A stretch of 11,932 nt of DNA from Ignavibacteriaceae bacterium. Lineage in GTDB: Bacteria; Bacteroidota; Ignavibacteria; Ignavibacteriales; Ignavibacteriaceae. The notes below the pieces were generated by a model. The model worked only from the letters and a program-made list of their open reading frames with translations, made no database searches and was not told the DNA's origin. How positions within the stretch are numbered: the first letter of the stretch is position 1; each line of letters opens with the position of its first letter. The position numbers were made by a program, and so were the translations under genes. The stretch spans positions 1 through 11,932 of the forward strand of contig JALHTS010000112.1 in the NCBI GenBank assembly GCA_022865965.1. Direction: 5' to 3'. Below, one piece after another: positions 1 to 7,485 of the stretch.

Positions 1-337
1 ATCAATGAAAGACAAAATTTTAATTATTGAAGATATCAACGAGAAACCGTATAAGATTGACAGATTGTTAAATCAATTAAGATTGGCTAAAGTTTTTAAG
101 CAGGTTAAAGGAATAATTCTCGGAAGATTTGTTGATTGTTATGAACCTGATCCAAATACAAAAACGTTATCTCTCGGTGAAGTAATTGATGATTACATCT
201 GCGCTCTGAAAATACCGATAGTCTACACTTTTCCTTACGGACATATAAAAGAACTCGCAACTATTCCTTACGGAGTTTCTGTTAAAATAAATGCTACAAA
301 GGGATTTGTTGAATTTACTGAAGGTGCGGTTACTTAA
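1..337 (+). CDS. ldcA: LD-carboxypeptidase (peptidase S66 family), C-terminal part
   Basis: This is the C-terminal domain of a muramoyltetrapeptide (LD-) carboxypeptidase, a cytoplasmic serine peptidase that removes the terminal D-Ala from recycled murein tetrapeptides. The reading frame is open to the window edge, so the gene begins outside. The ATG at position 5 is probably internal, because it falls just before a conserved strand. Numbering from that ATG, the family signature 'IIEDINEKPYKIDR' spans residues 7-20. In S66 enzymes this stretch supplies the catalytic Glu (here E9 or E13). G79-H80 in 'FPYGH' supplies the catalytic His. The nucleophile Ser lies in the missing N-terminal part. 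A family enzyme is about 300 residues, so roughly two thirds is missing. The stop codon overlaps that of the convergent ispE by a few bases. Family assignment is firm; the substrate is inferred. Confidence 0.85.
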   Translation, partial: SMKDKILIIEDINEKPYKIDRLLNQLRLAKVFKQVKGIILGRFVDCYEPDPNTKTLSLGEVIDDYICALKIPIVYTFPYGHIKELATIPYGVSVKINATKGFVEFTEGAVT

Positions 338-1164
338 TCATTGATAAATTTAAAGTAATTATCAGGAAACATTTGAGCAGCCTCTATGGCTGCTTTTTTA
401 TTCTCGAATATTCCAAAAACCGTAGAACCTGTTCCTGTCATCATTGAAAGCAAAGACTCTGCCTCAATCATTTTAGCTTTTATGAATTTTATATCAGGAT
501 ATTTGGAAAAGACTATTTCTTCGAAATCATTAACTGCAATTCTTTGTAATTCATCCAACTCAGTTATACCTGATTCAACAAACTTTTTTAAACTGATTTT
601 TGCTAAATGTGGTTTGATAAGACCAAAAGCCCATCTTGTTGATATGTGAATACCGGGATTTACAATCAGAATTGGTCTATCAATTTTTAAATTTAGCGGA
701 AAAAGAATTTCACCTCTGGATTCAGCAAAAGATGGAATAGGATTGAGAAAATAGGGGACATCAGAACCTAATTGTAAAGCAATGTCCGAAAGTTTTTCAG
801 CTTCGATATTTAATTCATACATTTTATTGAGAGCTAATAAAGTTGCAGCGGCATTTGAACTGCCACCTCCGAGTCCTGCTCCGATTGGAATATTTTTGCT
901 AAGAATTATCGCAATGTTGATTTGTGACCCTGAATATTTTTCCAGTTGCTCTTTGGCTTTAATTATAAGATTAGATTTTTCTTTATTCAAATTTTCATCA
1001 TTACTTCTAAAAGAAAGTTTATCGGACCTTGTAAAAATTATTTCATCGTGGATTTTAAGCGGATAAAAAATTGTTTCAAGATCGTGATAACCATCATCTC
1101 TTTTTCTGATGATATTCAATCCGATATTGATTTTAGCAGGTGATTTAACTTTTAGTTGATTCAT
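334..1164 (-). CDS. ispE: 4-diphosphocytidyl-2-C-methyl-D-erythritol kinase
   Basis: This cytoplasmic GHMP-family kinase phosphorylates CDP-methylerythritol with ATP in the MEP (non-mevalonate) isoprenoid pathway. Its 276 residues are the usual full length. The N-terminal 'SPAKINIGLNI' carries K11, and the 'GYH.LET.F.PL' block follows at about 25-36. The GHMP ATP-binding loop 'PIGAGLGGGSSNAAA' is at 93-107. 'LGSDVPYFL' contains the catalytic Asp (D135), and the C-terminal glycine-rich 'MTGTGSTVFG' is at 242-251. The ATG at 1164-1162 directly precedes the conserved N-terminus, so the start is secure. No clear Shine-Dalgarno sequence precedes it. A 32-codon ORF ends in an ATGA overlap with this start. 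The gene lies downstream of the two GT4 genes on the same strand after a 109-bp gap, so co-transcription with them is possible but not shown. Confidence 0.97.
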   Translation of the reverse strand: MNQLKVKSPAKINIGLNIIRKRDDGYHDLETIFYPLKIHDEIIFTRSDKLSFRSNDENLNKEKSNLIIKAKEQLEKYSGSQINIAIILSKNIPIGAGLGGGSSNAAATLLALNKMYELNIEAEKLSDIALQLGSDVPYFLNPIPSFAESRGEILFPLNLKIDRPILIVNPGIHISTRWAFGLIKPHLAKISLKKFVESGITELDELQRIAVNDFEEIVFSKYPDIKFIKAKMIEAESLLSMMTGTGSTVFGIFENKKAAIEAAQMFPDNYFKFIND

Positions 1165-1259
1165 CCAATTATCATTTTAAATTTTATAAAGAATGATCCA
1201 TTTGCTTGCTTATAATAGTATGGAAATCCATTCGCCATTAAGGAGAACGAAATCATCAT
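1161..1259 (-). CDS. Possible 32-codon micro-ORF overlapping the ispE start
   Basis: An ATG at 1259-1257, with a second ATG right behind it, opens 32 codons that end in TGA at 1163-1161. The stop shares ATGA with the ispE start codon, the overlap seen in translationally coupled genes. The peptide begins MMISFSLMANGFPYYYK and has a hydrophobic N-terminal stretch. I do not recognise it. The ORF is short, has no obvious ribosome binding site, and the DNA also has open stretches in other frames. Chance, or a relic of a repeated sequence, is more likely than a real gene. Confidence 0.15.
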   Translation of the reverse strand: MMISFSLMANGFPYYYKQANGSFFIKFKMIIG

Positions 1260-1273
1260 TATTTTATCAAAAA
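1165..1273. other. 109-bp gap between the GT4 gene and ispE
   Basis: This non-coding gap holds a 12-bp inverted repeat, ATGGA-AA-TCCAT at 1220-1231. Two imperfect direct repeats of 11 bp (GATCCATTTGC at 1195-1205, AATCCATTCGC at 1226-1236) share 9 positions. The + strand reads an ATG-led 28-codon frame from 1220 that contains 'HSPLRRTKSS'. The - strand, in the ispE phase, reads 'NNDDFVLLNGEWISILL' before a stop, with no start codon. Being open and fairly polar in several frames is unusual for AT-rich spacer and may mark a copy of a dispersed repeat. I see no convincing promoter or terminator. Confidence 0.3.
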
Positions 1274-2401
1274 TTAATCATTAAGTGTATTTTCAAAAAA
1301 CTTTAAGTAATTATCAATTGTAGCATTAACATCAAACTTTGTTTTCACAATATTCTTAGATTCTTCACCCATAGCTCTTCTTAAGTTTGCATCATTAATT
1401 AACAGTAATAATTTTTCTGCTAAATCAAAAACATTTTTTGGCTCAAATAAAAAACCATTAATGTTCTCACTGATAATCTCTTTCGGTCCGCCTTGATTTG
1501 AAGCTATAACCGGTTTGCCTTTTGCCATTGCCTCCAATAAAACATAACCAAATGATTCCTTATCGGTGGGCAAAACGAAGATATCCATTAAGTCAAAATA
1601 GTCCTCAATTTTATCCGTAAATCTAAAAAATGAAAAATAATCTTCAATTCCATAATTTTTAATTTTAGCAATTAGTTTTTCTTTGTAACCTTTACCCGTA
1701 ACTGAATCGGTTTCATCACCGACTATTATAAAATGAATGTTATATTTTTTTTCATTATTTAGTTTCGCAGCCACATCAACTAAAAGTTCCTGGTTTTTTA
1801 AGCTATCTAATCTTCCAACACTACCAATAATAATTTTATCAGATGGAATATTATTCTTAATAAGAAATCTTTCCTTATCTATCGATTTATGCAAACTAAA
1901 TCTTTCAAGGTCAATTCCATTATAGATAGTATATATTTGGGAGTCCTTTACTGGTGTATGATTAATATGATTCAACCTCATATCATTTGTCATTGTTACA
2001 ATGTAGTCAAGATTTTTATATACCCAACGATGGAACAAATCTTTTTTATTATATCGGGAATCCATTTGTTGTGAAAAGAATATTTTACATGGTTTTAGAA
2101 TTTTCTTAATTAGAATTGCTGTGCTTAAATCTTTTGATTGGTGTACGTGAATTATATCTATCTTTCTTTCTGCAATATAAGATTTTATTTTTTTTGCAGT
2201 AATAAAGTCTAAGTATTTTGAGTTTTGTTTTATAGAAGAACATTCAATCGAGTTATTTCTGAATTCAGCTTCAAGTCTCGAGTCGGAATGTACAATGCCA
2301 ACAACATTATGACCTCTTTTCTTAAATTGTTTTGCAAAAGTGCCCACATAGATTTCTAAACCACCCCATGCATTGGAGAAACAGAATTCAAGAATATTCA
2401 T
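1274..2401 (-). CDS. Glycosyltransferase family 4 (GT-B fold)
   Basis: This is a retaining GT-B glycosyltransferase that probably adds a sugar from a nucleotide-sugar donor to an LPS or polysaccharide acceptor at the cytoplasmic face of the membrane. The N-terminal acceptor domain opens with a Rossmann strand and glycine loop, 'ILEFCFSNAWGGLEIYV' (3-19), and includes 'IDIIHVHQSKD' (81-91). The C-terminal donor domain starts at 'IIGSVGRLDSLKNQELL' (191-207). The GT4 EX7E motif is E282 to E290, in 'ESFGYVLLE'. 'GGPKEIISENINGFLFEP' at 304-321 is the usual donor-site segment. Length, 375 residues, is normal. The ATG overlaps the stop of the upstream GT4 gene as ATGA, so the two are probably translated as a coupled pair. 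No signal peptide or membrane helix is visible. Sugar and linkage cannot be read from the sequence. Confidence 0.9.
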   Translation of the reverse strand: MNILEFCFSNAWGGLEIYVGTFAKQFKKRGHNVVGIVHSDSRLEAEFRNNSIECSSIKQNSKYLDFITAKKIKSYIAERKIDIIHVHQSKDLSTAILIKKILKPCKIFFSQQMDSRYNKKDLFHRWVYKNLDYIVTMTNDMRLNHINHTPVKDSQIYTIYNGIDLERFSLHKSIDKERFLIKNNIPSDKIIIGSVGRLDSLKNQELLVDVAAKLNNEKKYNIHFIIVGDETDSVTGKGYKEKLIAKIKNYGIEDYFSFFRFTDKIEDYFDLMDIFVLPTDKESFGYVLLEAMAKGKPVIASNQGGPKEIISENINGFLFEPKNVFDLAEKLLLLINDANLRRAMGEESKNIVKTKFDVNATIDNYLKFFENTLND

Positions 2402-3498
2402 TTTACAAATTCTAAAATATTTTTTATTTGATTATCAAATGCAGTTGTATCATAATACCGCCTAATTCTTTGATAGGAATTTTCACCCATTTGATTACGA
2501 AGTTCAGAGTTGTTCACCAGTTTAATAACGAAGCTTGCTGCTTCAGTAGAACTGTTTGTTTGATACACAAATCCACTGCCATCGCTTCCAACAACTTCGG
2601 GAATTACGTTAACATTAGGTGCAACTATTGGTGTTTTGAAAACCATAAATTCCATAGCGATTCTACAAATGTACTCAGAGAATCGCGATGAAAGAATTCC
2701 TATATCGGTAATTGAAATAATTTTTCTCACATCATCAACTTTATTTATAATTTTTACTTTATCATCAATTTTATATTCAGTTATTTTATTTTGAACATCA
2801 GCATATTTTACTTGTTCTTCTGAACCGGATAAAATGAAAAATAAATTATCCGATTGGCTTAAAGCTGATTTCATAATATCAAGTAAAAAAAAGATTCCCT
2901 TTTCAGGTGAAAATCTTCCAATAAAACTAATAATAACTTTGTGCTTTGGAATTCCAAACACTGTTTTATAATCTTCTATAGGACTAAAATCTAAAAATGC
3001 ATTAACATCAATTGGAGCATGTATTATCGAAAAATTATTTAACTGAAAAGAATGGTAATTAACTTTTGTAGAATTACCTGGGAAAATGAAATAATCAGTT
3101 AGAGTATTGTGCAGATAAATATTTAGTAAATTTTTTACCGGTCGAACATTATCAAGACAAACTTTAATAATTGGTAACTTTCTATCGGAAAACATCTTAA
3201 TAAGTCCAACAATAATATGCCCTGGTGCGCTAATTGGAATGAGATAATCAACCTCCTCTGTAACTATTATATCCCTCACTTTTTTTATATTGCTATAAAA
3301 ATTAATCGGATTTTTTTCAAATATATTAATGTCCGCTATCCTGAATTGGTCATCGGAAATTCTCTTACCGATGGGAGTATCGGATTTACCTACAAAAATA
3401 ATTTCGCAACCAATTCGGGTTAAGGATTTAACTAAGTTAAATGTGTAATATGCAGCAGCATTCCACCAAGGAGATTGATATAAAACTAAAATTTTCAA
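2398..3498 (-). CDS. Glycosyltransferase family 4 (GT-B fold), TTG start
   Basis: This second GT4-type glycosyltransferase of 366 residues probably acts in the same glycan pathway as its neighbour. The N-terminal strand 'MKILVLYQSPWWNAAAYY' (1-18) begins the acceptor domain. The donor domain begins at 'VIISFIGRFSPEKGIFFLL' (188-206). E275 and E283, in 'SEYICRIAMEF', keep the EX7E spacing, and 'TPIVAPNVNVIPEVV' is at 289-303. The start codon is TTG at 3498-3496. An in-frame TAA lies four codons upstream and no ATG occurs before residue 101, so TTG is the only start that keeps the first Rossmann strand. A weak purine run (GTAAGAA) lies upstream. It runs divergently from the GT2 gene across 36 bp and is coupled to the downstream GT4 gene by ATGA. 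The sequence is diverged from the commonest GT4 types, so the specificity is unknown. Confidence 0.85.
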   Translation of the reverse strand: MKILVLYQSPWWNAAAYYTFNLVKSLTRIGCEIIFVGKSDTPIGKRISDDQFRIADINIFEKNPINFYSNIKKVRDIIVTEEVDYLIPISAPGHIIVGLIKMFSDRKLPIIKVCLDNVRPVKNLLNIYLHNTLTDYFIFPGNSTKVNYHSFQLNNFSIIHAPIDVNAFLDFSPIEDYKTVFGIPKHKVIISFIGRFSPEKGIFFLLDIMKSALSQSDNLFFILSGSEEQVKYADVQNKITEYKIDDKVKIINKVDDVRKIISITDIGILSSRFSEYICRIAMEFMVFKTPIVAPNVNVIPEVVGSDGSGFVYQTNSSTEAASFVIKLVNNSELRNQMGENSYQRIRRYYDTTAFDNQIKNILEFVK

Positions 3499-3534
3499 TG
3501 GATATTCTTACTTTTTGATAAATAAAGAGTTATA
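3499..3534. promoter_or_regulatory. 36-bp divergent spacer between GT4 and GT2 genes
   Basis: Only 36 AT-rich bases separate the TTG start of the - strand GT4 gene from the ATG of the + strand GT2 gene. This is too short for two complete, non-overlapping promoters. Promoter elements for at least one gene must lie inside the opposing coding sequence, or one of the genes depends on a more distant promoter. I cannot identify -35/-10 or Bacteroidota-type (TTTG / TAnnTTTG) elements with confidence. A weak AAAGAG purine run precedes the + strand ATG. Confidence 0.35.
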
Positions 3535-4401
3535 ATGAAAGTCTCAGGCTTTACGTTCATAAAAAACGCAGTTAAATATGATTTTCCTTTCATTGAGTCA
3601 GTCAATTCAATTCTTCCAATATGTGATGAATTTATAATTGTACATGGTGATAGTGATGATGACACTTCAAGAATAATTGAATCAATTGGCTCCCCAAAGA
3701 TAAAAGTTTATAACACAGTTTGGAACCCTGAACTGAGGAAAGGAGGAATAATCCTTTCTCAACAGACTAACATCGCACTATCAAAAACAACAGGAGATTG
3801 GTGTTTTTATATTCAAGGTGACGAAGTTGTGCACGAAAAGTATATAGATAAGATTAAAAAAGCAATGTTTGAGAATTTAGAGAATATAAATGTGGAAGGG
3901 CTATTGTTTAATTATTTACACTTTTACGGAAGTTACAATTACATCGCAACTTCACGTCAATGGTACAGAAGAGAAATAAGAGTAGTAAGAAACAAAATTG
4001 GTGTTCGATCATTTAAAGATGCTCAGGGATTTAGAATTCACGATAGAAAACTTAGAGTTAAATTTATTGATGCATATATTTATCACTATGGTTGGGCAAG
4101 ACCACCGCAGGTAATGCAAACTAAGGTAAAGTATTTTCACTCGCTCTGGCATAGTAAAGATTGGATTGAAAAAAATGTTCCAAACAAAGTAGAATTTGAT
4201 TTTTCAACAACTGAAACTATTCAAGCTTTCACAGGGACTCATCCAAAAGTTATGGAGAATCGAATTAAAAATCAGGTTAGTGATTTCAAGTTAGATTCGC
4301 AAATTATTAAAAAGGGATTCAAAAGGAATTTACTTGATCTGATAGAAAAATTAACCGGTTATCGAATAGGAGAGTACAAAAACTATAAAATTGTTAAATG
4401 A
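3535..4401 (+). CDS. Glycosyltransferase family 2-like protein (GT-A fold)
   Basis: This 288-residue protein looks like a GT-A, family 2-type glycosyltransferase, similar in layout to WaaE-type enzymes of LPS core assembly. The N-terminal 'VSGFTFIKNAVKYDFPFIES' (3-22) is the usual nucleotide-binding opening of this group. 'VHGDSDDDTSRIIESI' (36-51) carries the Asp cluster that contacts the nucleotide. 'GDWCFYIQGDEVVHEKY' (87-103) is the DXD-like metal site, read as GDE (G95-D96-E97) where relatives often have DADE. Residues after about 115 are rich in Tyr, Trp and Arg and probably form the acceptor part. There is no signal peptide or membrane helix. It is the only + strand gene inside the glycosyltransferase cluster, divergent from the GT4 pair and convergent, with a 34-bp gap, to the GT9 gene. 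Donor and acceptor are unknown. Confidence 0.82.
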   Translation: MKVSGFTFIKNAVKYDFPFIESVNSILPICDEFIIVHGDSDDDTSRIIESIGSPKIKVYNTVWNPELRKGGIILSQQTNIALSKTTGDWCFYIQGDEVVHEKYIDKIKKAMFENLENINVEGLLFNYLHFYGSYNYIATSRQWYRREIRVVRNKIGVRSFKDAQGFRIHDRKLRVKFIDAYIYHYGWARPPQVMQTKVKYFHSLWHSKDWIEKNVPNKVEFDFSTTETIQAFTGTHPKVMENRIKNQVSDFKLDSQIIKKGFKRNLLDLIEKLTGYRIGEYKNYKIVK

Positions 4402-4435
4402 TTAGAATCAAAAATATATTTAATTATATTTAAGT

Positions 4436-5509
4436 TCATTTTATTTCGAGCGATTTACAAATATTAACAGCTTCTTTAATCATTACATCATATTTATCCG
4501 GCTTTAAGACAAAACTTATCCGATCATCACTATAACCATAAGTGTCGTAGTTTTCCTGTAAGAAAATTCCAATTGTGGAAATCCCCAGAGCATAAGCATA
4601 ATGAAGCGGACCTGTATCGCCGGAAATAAACAAATTACAACATGAAATAAAATATTTTAATTCTCGTAAATCATTAAATAAAATTGCATTGTACTTCTTC
4701 TTTTCTATGTTAGAATATTCATCAGTTTCTTCAATTCCGAATAGCAGGATAGGGAAATAGTCTGTTTCAATTTTAATTTTTTCATAAATAGACTTAAAAT
4801 TCTCTATATCCCATTTTTTCTTATCTCTAGCTCCAATCCATATTCCTATAAACTTTTGTTCATCCTTAATATTGAATTTTTCAAATATGTTTTTTCTATG
4901 TGTTTTAACTTCATTAATATCTGTGAAGATTTTTGGTTTAAAGAAGATTTTTTCTTTAGAAAATAAATTAACTAATTCTTGTTTTGATATGTAATAATGA
5001 TTATTGTTATCAGGCGTGATATGAAGATTAGTAAATAATTCTCCACCGCCACCGCTAAAACCAATTTTATATTTTGCTTTTGTGAGGTAAGTTATAATCC
5101 CATTTAAAAATGATGTACCAGCAGGATTAGAACTTTCAATTGCAACATTATATTTTCTTCTTCGCAATAAAAGAATGAGTTGAAATAAATTAAAGGGATT
5201 CTTAATAAACCTAGCATGATTGAACTCAAAAATATTTGCTAAGAATGGATTAGATTCAAGCAATGCTTTAACCTGATGGGCTACTAAAATATCAACAGCT
5301 GCATTTGAAAAAACACGTTTTGAGTTTTCAATTAAAGGAGTGGTTAAAATAAGGTTCCCAATTTTTCTATCTAAATGAACAATAATTACTCGCTTAACGG
5401 ATAAAGGATTAAGATCAGCTACATTAATAACTTCCTTTTTTATAAAAAACTTTACTAATGCGGTCAGAAGTTTTTTACCAAATCTCTCAATAGATTTTAA
5501 TGCTTTCAC
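4436..5509 (-). CDS. Glycosyltransferase family 9 (heptosyltransferase-like)
   Basis: This 357-residue GT-B protein is of the ADP-heptose:LPS heptosyltransferase type and probably adds heptose or a related sugar to the LPS core on the cytoplasmic side. After a basic N-terminal extension (1-38), the Rossmann strand and loop 'VKRVIIVHLDRKIGNLILTTP' occupy 38-58. 'GIWIGARDKKKWDIENF' (222-238) begins the donor domain. 'FISGDTGPLHYAYALG' (294-309), with D298, T299, G300 and H303, is the donor-site signature. Family members usually read 'GD' in the first loop, and D13 of WaaC is catalytically important; here it is G51-N52. The start is GTG at 5509-5507, overlapping the stop of the upstream ABC exporter gene (GTGA), with a purine run AAAGAGAAC upstream, so the two are likely translationally coupled. 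Family is firm; the sugar is inferred. Confidence 0.9.
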   Translation of the reverse strand: MKALKSIERFGKKLLTALVKFFIKKEVINVADLNPLSVKRVIIVHLDRKIGNLILTTPLIENSKRVFSNAAVDILVAHQVKALLESNPFLANIFEFNHARFIKNPFNLFQLILLLRRRKYNVAIESSNPAGTSFLNGIITYLTKAKYKIGFSGGGGELFTNLHITPDNNNHYYISKQELVNLFSKEKIFFKPKIFTDINEVKTHRKNIFEKFNIKDEQKFIGIWIGARDKKKWDIENFKSIYEKIKIETDYFPILLFGIEETDEYSNIEKKKYNAILFNDLRELKYFISCCNLFISGDTGPLHYAYALGISTIGIFLQENYDTYGYSDDRISFVLKPDKYDVMIKEAVNICKSLEIK

Positions 5510-7335
5510 TTAAGCTTGTTCTCTTTGAATTGAATTGAATAAAGTCTTTTGTACAATCCATCGAGTTTTATCAGTTCATCGTGGTTGCCGGATTGAATAA
5601 TTTTACCTTTATCAATAACGTAGATTCTATCTGCATTATGTATTGTAGTCAATCTGTGTGCAATCACAAATGTTGTTCTTCCAATCATTAAATTTTCTAA
5701 TGCTTCCTGAACAAGATTTTCGGACTCAACATCAAGAGCGCTGGTAGCTTCATCTAGCAAAAGAATTCTTGGATTCTTTAATATCGCTCTTGCAATTGCT
5801 ATTCTTTGTCTTTGTCCACCAGAAAGTTGAAGCCCTCGTTCACCAATTTCTGTGTTATATTTCTGTGGTAAGTTTTGAATGAAAAGGTCAGCATTAGCTT
5901 TTTTTGCAGCTTCAATAACTTCTGCATCAGTTGCGGAAAGATTTCCATATTTAATATTTTCTAATACAGTTCCTGAAAACAAAATAGTTTCCTGGGGAAC
6001 AAGACTAATTTGTGCTCTCAAAGATTCTAATTTTACTTGAGAAATATCAATATTATCAACAAGAATTCTTCCTGATTCAATTTCATAAAATCTCATTAAG
6101 ATATTTATAATTGTAGATTTTCCTCCTCCGCTTGGACCTACAAAAGCAATGGTTTCTCCACTTTTTGCATTAATATATATATCGCGCAATATTCTTTCCG
6201 TACCGTCGTAAGAAAACGAAACGTTTTCGAACATAATATCGCCATTTATATCTCCTAAAGAAGTTGTTGCTTCTACATTTTTGATCGGTTCATTTTGTGA
6301 ATCAAAAATTTCAAAAATTCTTTCAGCTGATACAGTCGCTTTTTGTAAAGCTTCAGTTACCTCTCCAAGTGTTTTAATTGGCTTGTATGCCATCGTTAGG
6401 AAAGTTATAAACATTGTTAGGTCACCAATCAGCAAGTCTCCATTTATCAATTTTAAACCACAAACCATAAAAACCAAAACCATTCCGCTTGTACTTATTA
6501 TTTCATTTGCGGGTTTAAGAAGTGCAACTAAAAAAACAGACTTAAGGGAAAAGTTATAACTTTCTTTTGTTTTAGTTTTGAACTTTTCCTTTTCAAAATT
6601 TTCTCGAGTATATGATTTAACTATTTTGATTGATGAAATGGTTTCCTGCAAAAAGGAAGATATATCAGCGAGTTTATTTGTAATTCTTCTGTTGATATTT
6701 TTGATTTTTGTAGCAAAGTATTTAATTGTAAGTCCAAGCAACGGAAATATTATCAAAAACATTAATGTTAATTGCCAATCTATAAGCAGCATACCTGTTA
6801 CAAATATCATAGTATAGATAAGTGATTGTATAATTAAAACGAACGAATTTAATGATGAATCGAGCATATTTACATCATAGGTTAATCTTGACATAAGTTC
6901 ACCGGTTTTTCGCACATCAAAAAATCTCATTGGCAAATGCACTAAGTGTGAGTAAATATTATTTCTCACAGTCATTAGAATTTTTTGAACAACTGAGTTC
7001 ATCAACAATTCTTTAAAAAGAACAAATATTCCCTTTAATATTACCGAAGCAAGTAAAACCATTATAAAGATATACAGCGCATTCGTACATTGTTCGATTC
7101 CAACTCGAAGAAAATCTATATTGAAAAGCCCTAACAGATTGTATTTAATGTGAATGGAAATTTCTTGATTAGATTGAATTGAAGCGGATATATCACTGAA
7201 TGCTTCTATAAATAATCCTGCCGCAGGTGCTAAAAGTGCATCGCTGAATCCCATTAGTAATGTAAAAAAAAATCCTAACAGAATTCTTTTCCAGTGTACG
7301 ATGATGTATTTAGATAATCTTAATTGAGTGTTCAT
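5506..7335 (-). CDS. MsbA-like lipid-flipping ABC exporter (fused TMD-NBD)
   Basis: This 609-residue half-transporter of the MsbA/multidrug exporter class acts as an inner-membrane homodimer. Six likely membrane helices lie near 17-37, 86-108, 164-184, 188-206, 264-291 and 298-318. The loop between the first two (about 38-85) is longer than in E. coli MsbA. The ATPase domain follows from about 366. It has A-loop Y376, Walker A 'GPSGGGKST' (400-408, K406), Q-loop Q448, signature 'LSGGQ' (504-508), Walker B 'ILLLDEA' (524-530, D528, E529) and H-loop H560, so it should hydrolyse ATP. The coupled GT9 gene and nearby glycosyltransferases point to lipid A-core or another lipid-linked glycan as substrate, but drug or peptide export cannot be excluded. 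The ATG at 7335-7333 has no clear Shine-Dalgarno sequence. A 150-bp gap separates it from polA, so it probably has its own promoter. Confidence 0.92.
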   Translation of the reverse strand: MNTQLRLSKYIIVHWKRILLGFFFTLLMGFSDALLAPAAGLFIEAFSDISASIQSNQEISIHIKYNLLGLFNIDFLRVGIEQCTNALYIFIMVLLASVILKGIFVLFKELLMNSVVQKILMTVRNNIYSHLVHLPMRFFDVRKTGELMSRLTYDVNMLDSSLNSFVLIIQSLIYTMIFVTGMLLIDWQLTLMFLIIFPLLGLTIKYFATKIKNINRRITNKLADISSFLQETISSIKIVKSYTRENFEKEKFKTKTKESYNFSLKSVFLVALLKPANEIISTSGMVLVFMVCGLKLINGDLLIGDLTMFITFLTMAYKPIKTLGEVTEALQKATVSAERIFEIFDSQNEPIKNVEATTSLGDINGDIMFENVSFSYDGTERILRDIYINAKSGETIAFVGPSGGGKSTIINILMRFYEIESGRILVDNIDISQVKLESLRAQISLVPQETILFSGTVLENIKYGNLSATDAEVIEAAKKANADLFIQNLPQKYNTEIGERGLQLSGGQRQRIAIARAILKNPRILLLDEATSALDVESENLVQEALENLMIGRTTFVIAHRLTTIHNADRIYVIDKGKIIQSGNHDELIKLDGLYKRLYSIQFKENKLK

Positions 7336-7485
7336 CTATATATAATCAAATAATGCTCACTTTTGAACTATAAATTTGTTAAAGTAATTTAATCATTTAT
7401 CAGGATAAAAAAATATTATTTCGTAAATGATTTATTACTATTCATTAATTTCGTTTATGTTCAATTCAAAATTAAAATATAAATT
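7336..7485. promoter_or_regulatory. 150-bp spacer downstream of polA, upstream of the exporter
   Basis: This very AT-rich gap must hold any terminator for polA and any promoter for the exporter/GT9 pair, both on the - strand. I see an inverted repeat (7391-7432) but no G+C-rich stem with a trailing T run. No TTTG / TAnnTTTG or TTGACA / TATAAT pair is clear enough to call. The regulatory role rests on position alone. Confidence 0.3.
7391..7432. repeat. 9-bp inverted repeat with 24-nt spacer
   Basis: AATCATTTA at 7391-7399 is matched perfectly by its reverse complement TAAATGATT at 7424-7432. The spacer is 24 nt and contains a run of seven A (+ strand), which is a T run on the transcript of polA and the exporter. 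The stem has one G/C pair only. It could be an operator-like site for the exporter promoter or a weak polA 3' structure, or simply chance in AT-rich DNA. Confidence 0.3.

Noticed and set aside
386..1143. Several + strand ORFs of 65-94 codons opposite ispE
   Set aside because: They are antisense shadows of a clearly conserved kinase and show no recognisable protein features.
1211..1216. TATAAT as a + strand -10 promoter element
   Set aside because: No -35 partner at a usable distance and no + strand gene follows it.
2428..3423. + strand ORFs of 68-87 codons within the upstream GT4 gene
   Set aside because: They are shadows; the - strand frame carries the GT-B strands and EX7E motif along its whole length.
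4402..4435. AAATATA / TATATTT hairpin (4412-4431) as a bidirectional terminator between the convergent GT2 and GT9 genes
   Set aside because: The 7-bp stem is all A/T with a 6-nt loop and no proper T run; such symmetry is expected by chance in this composition.
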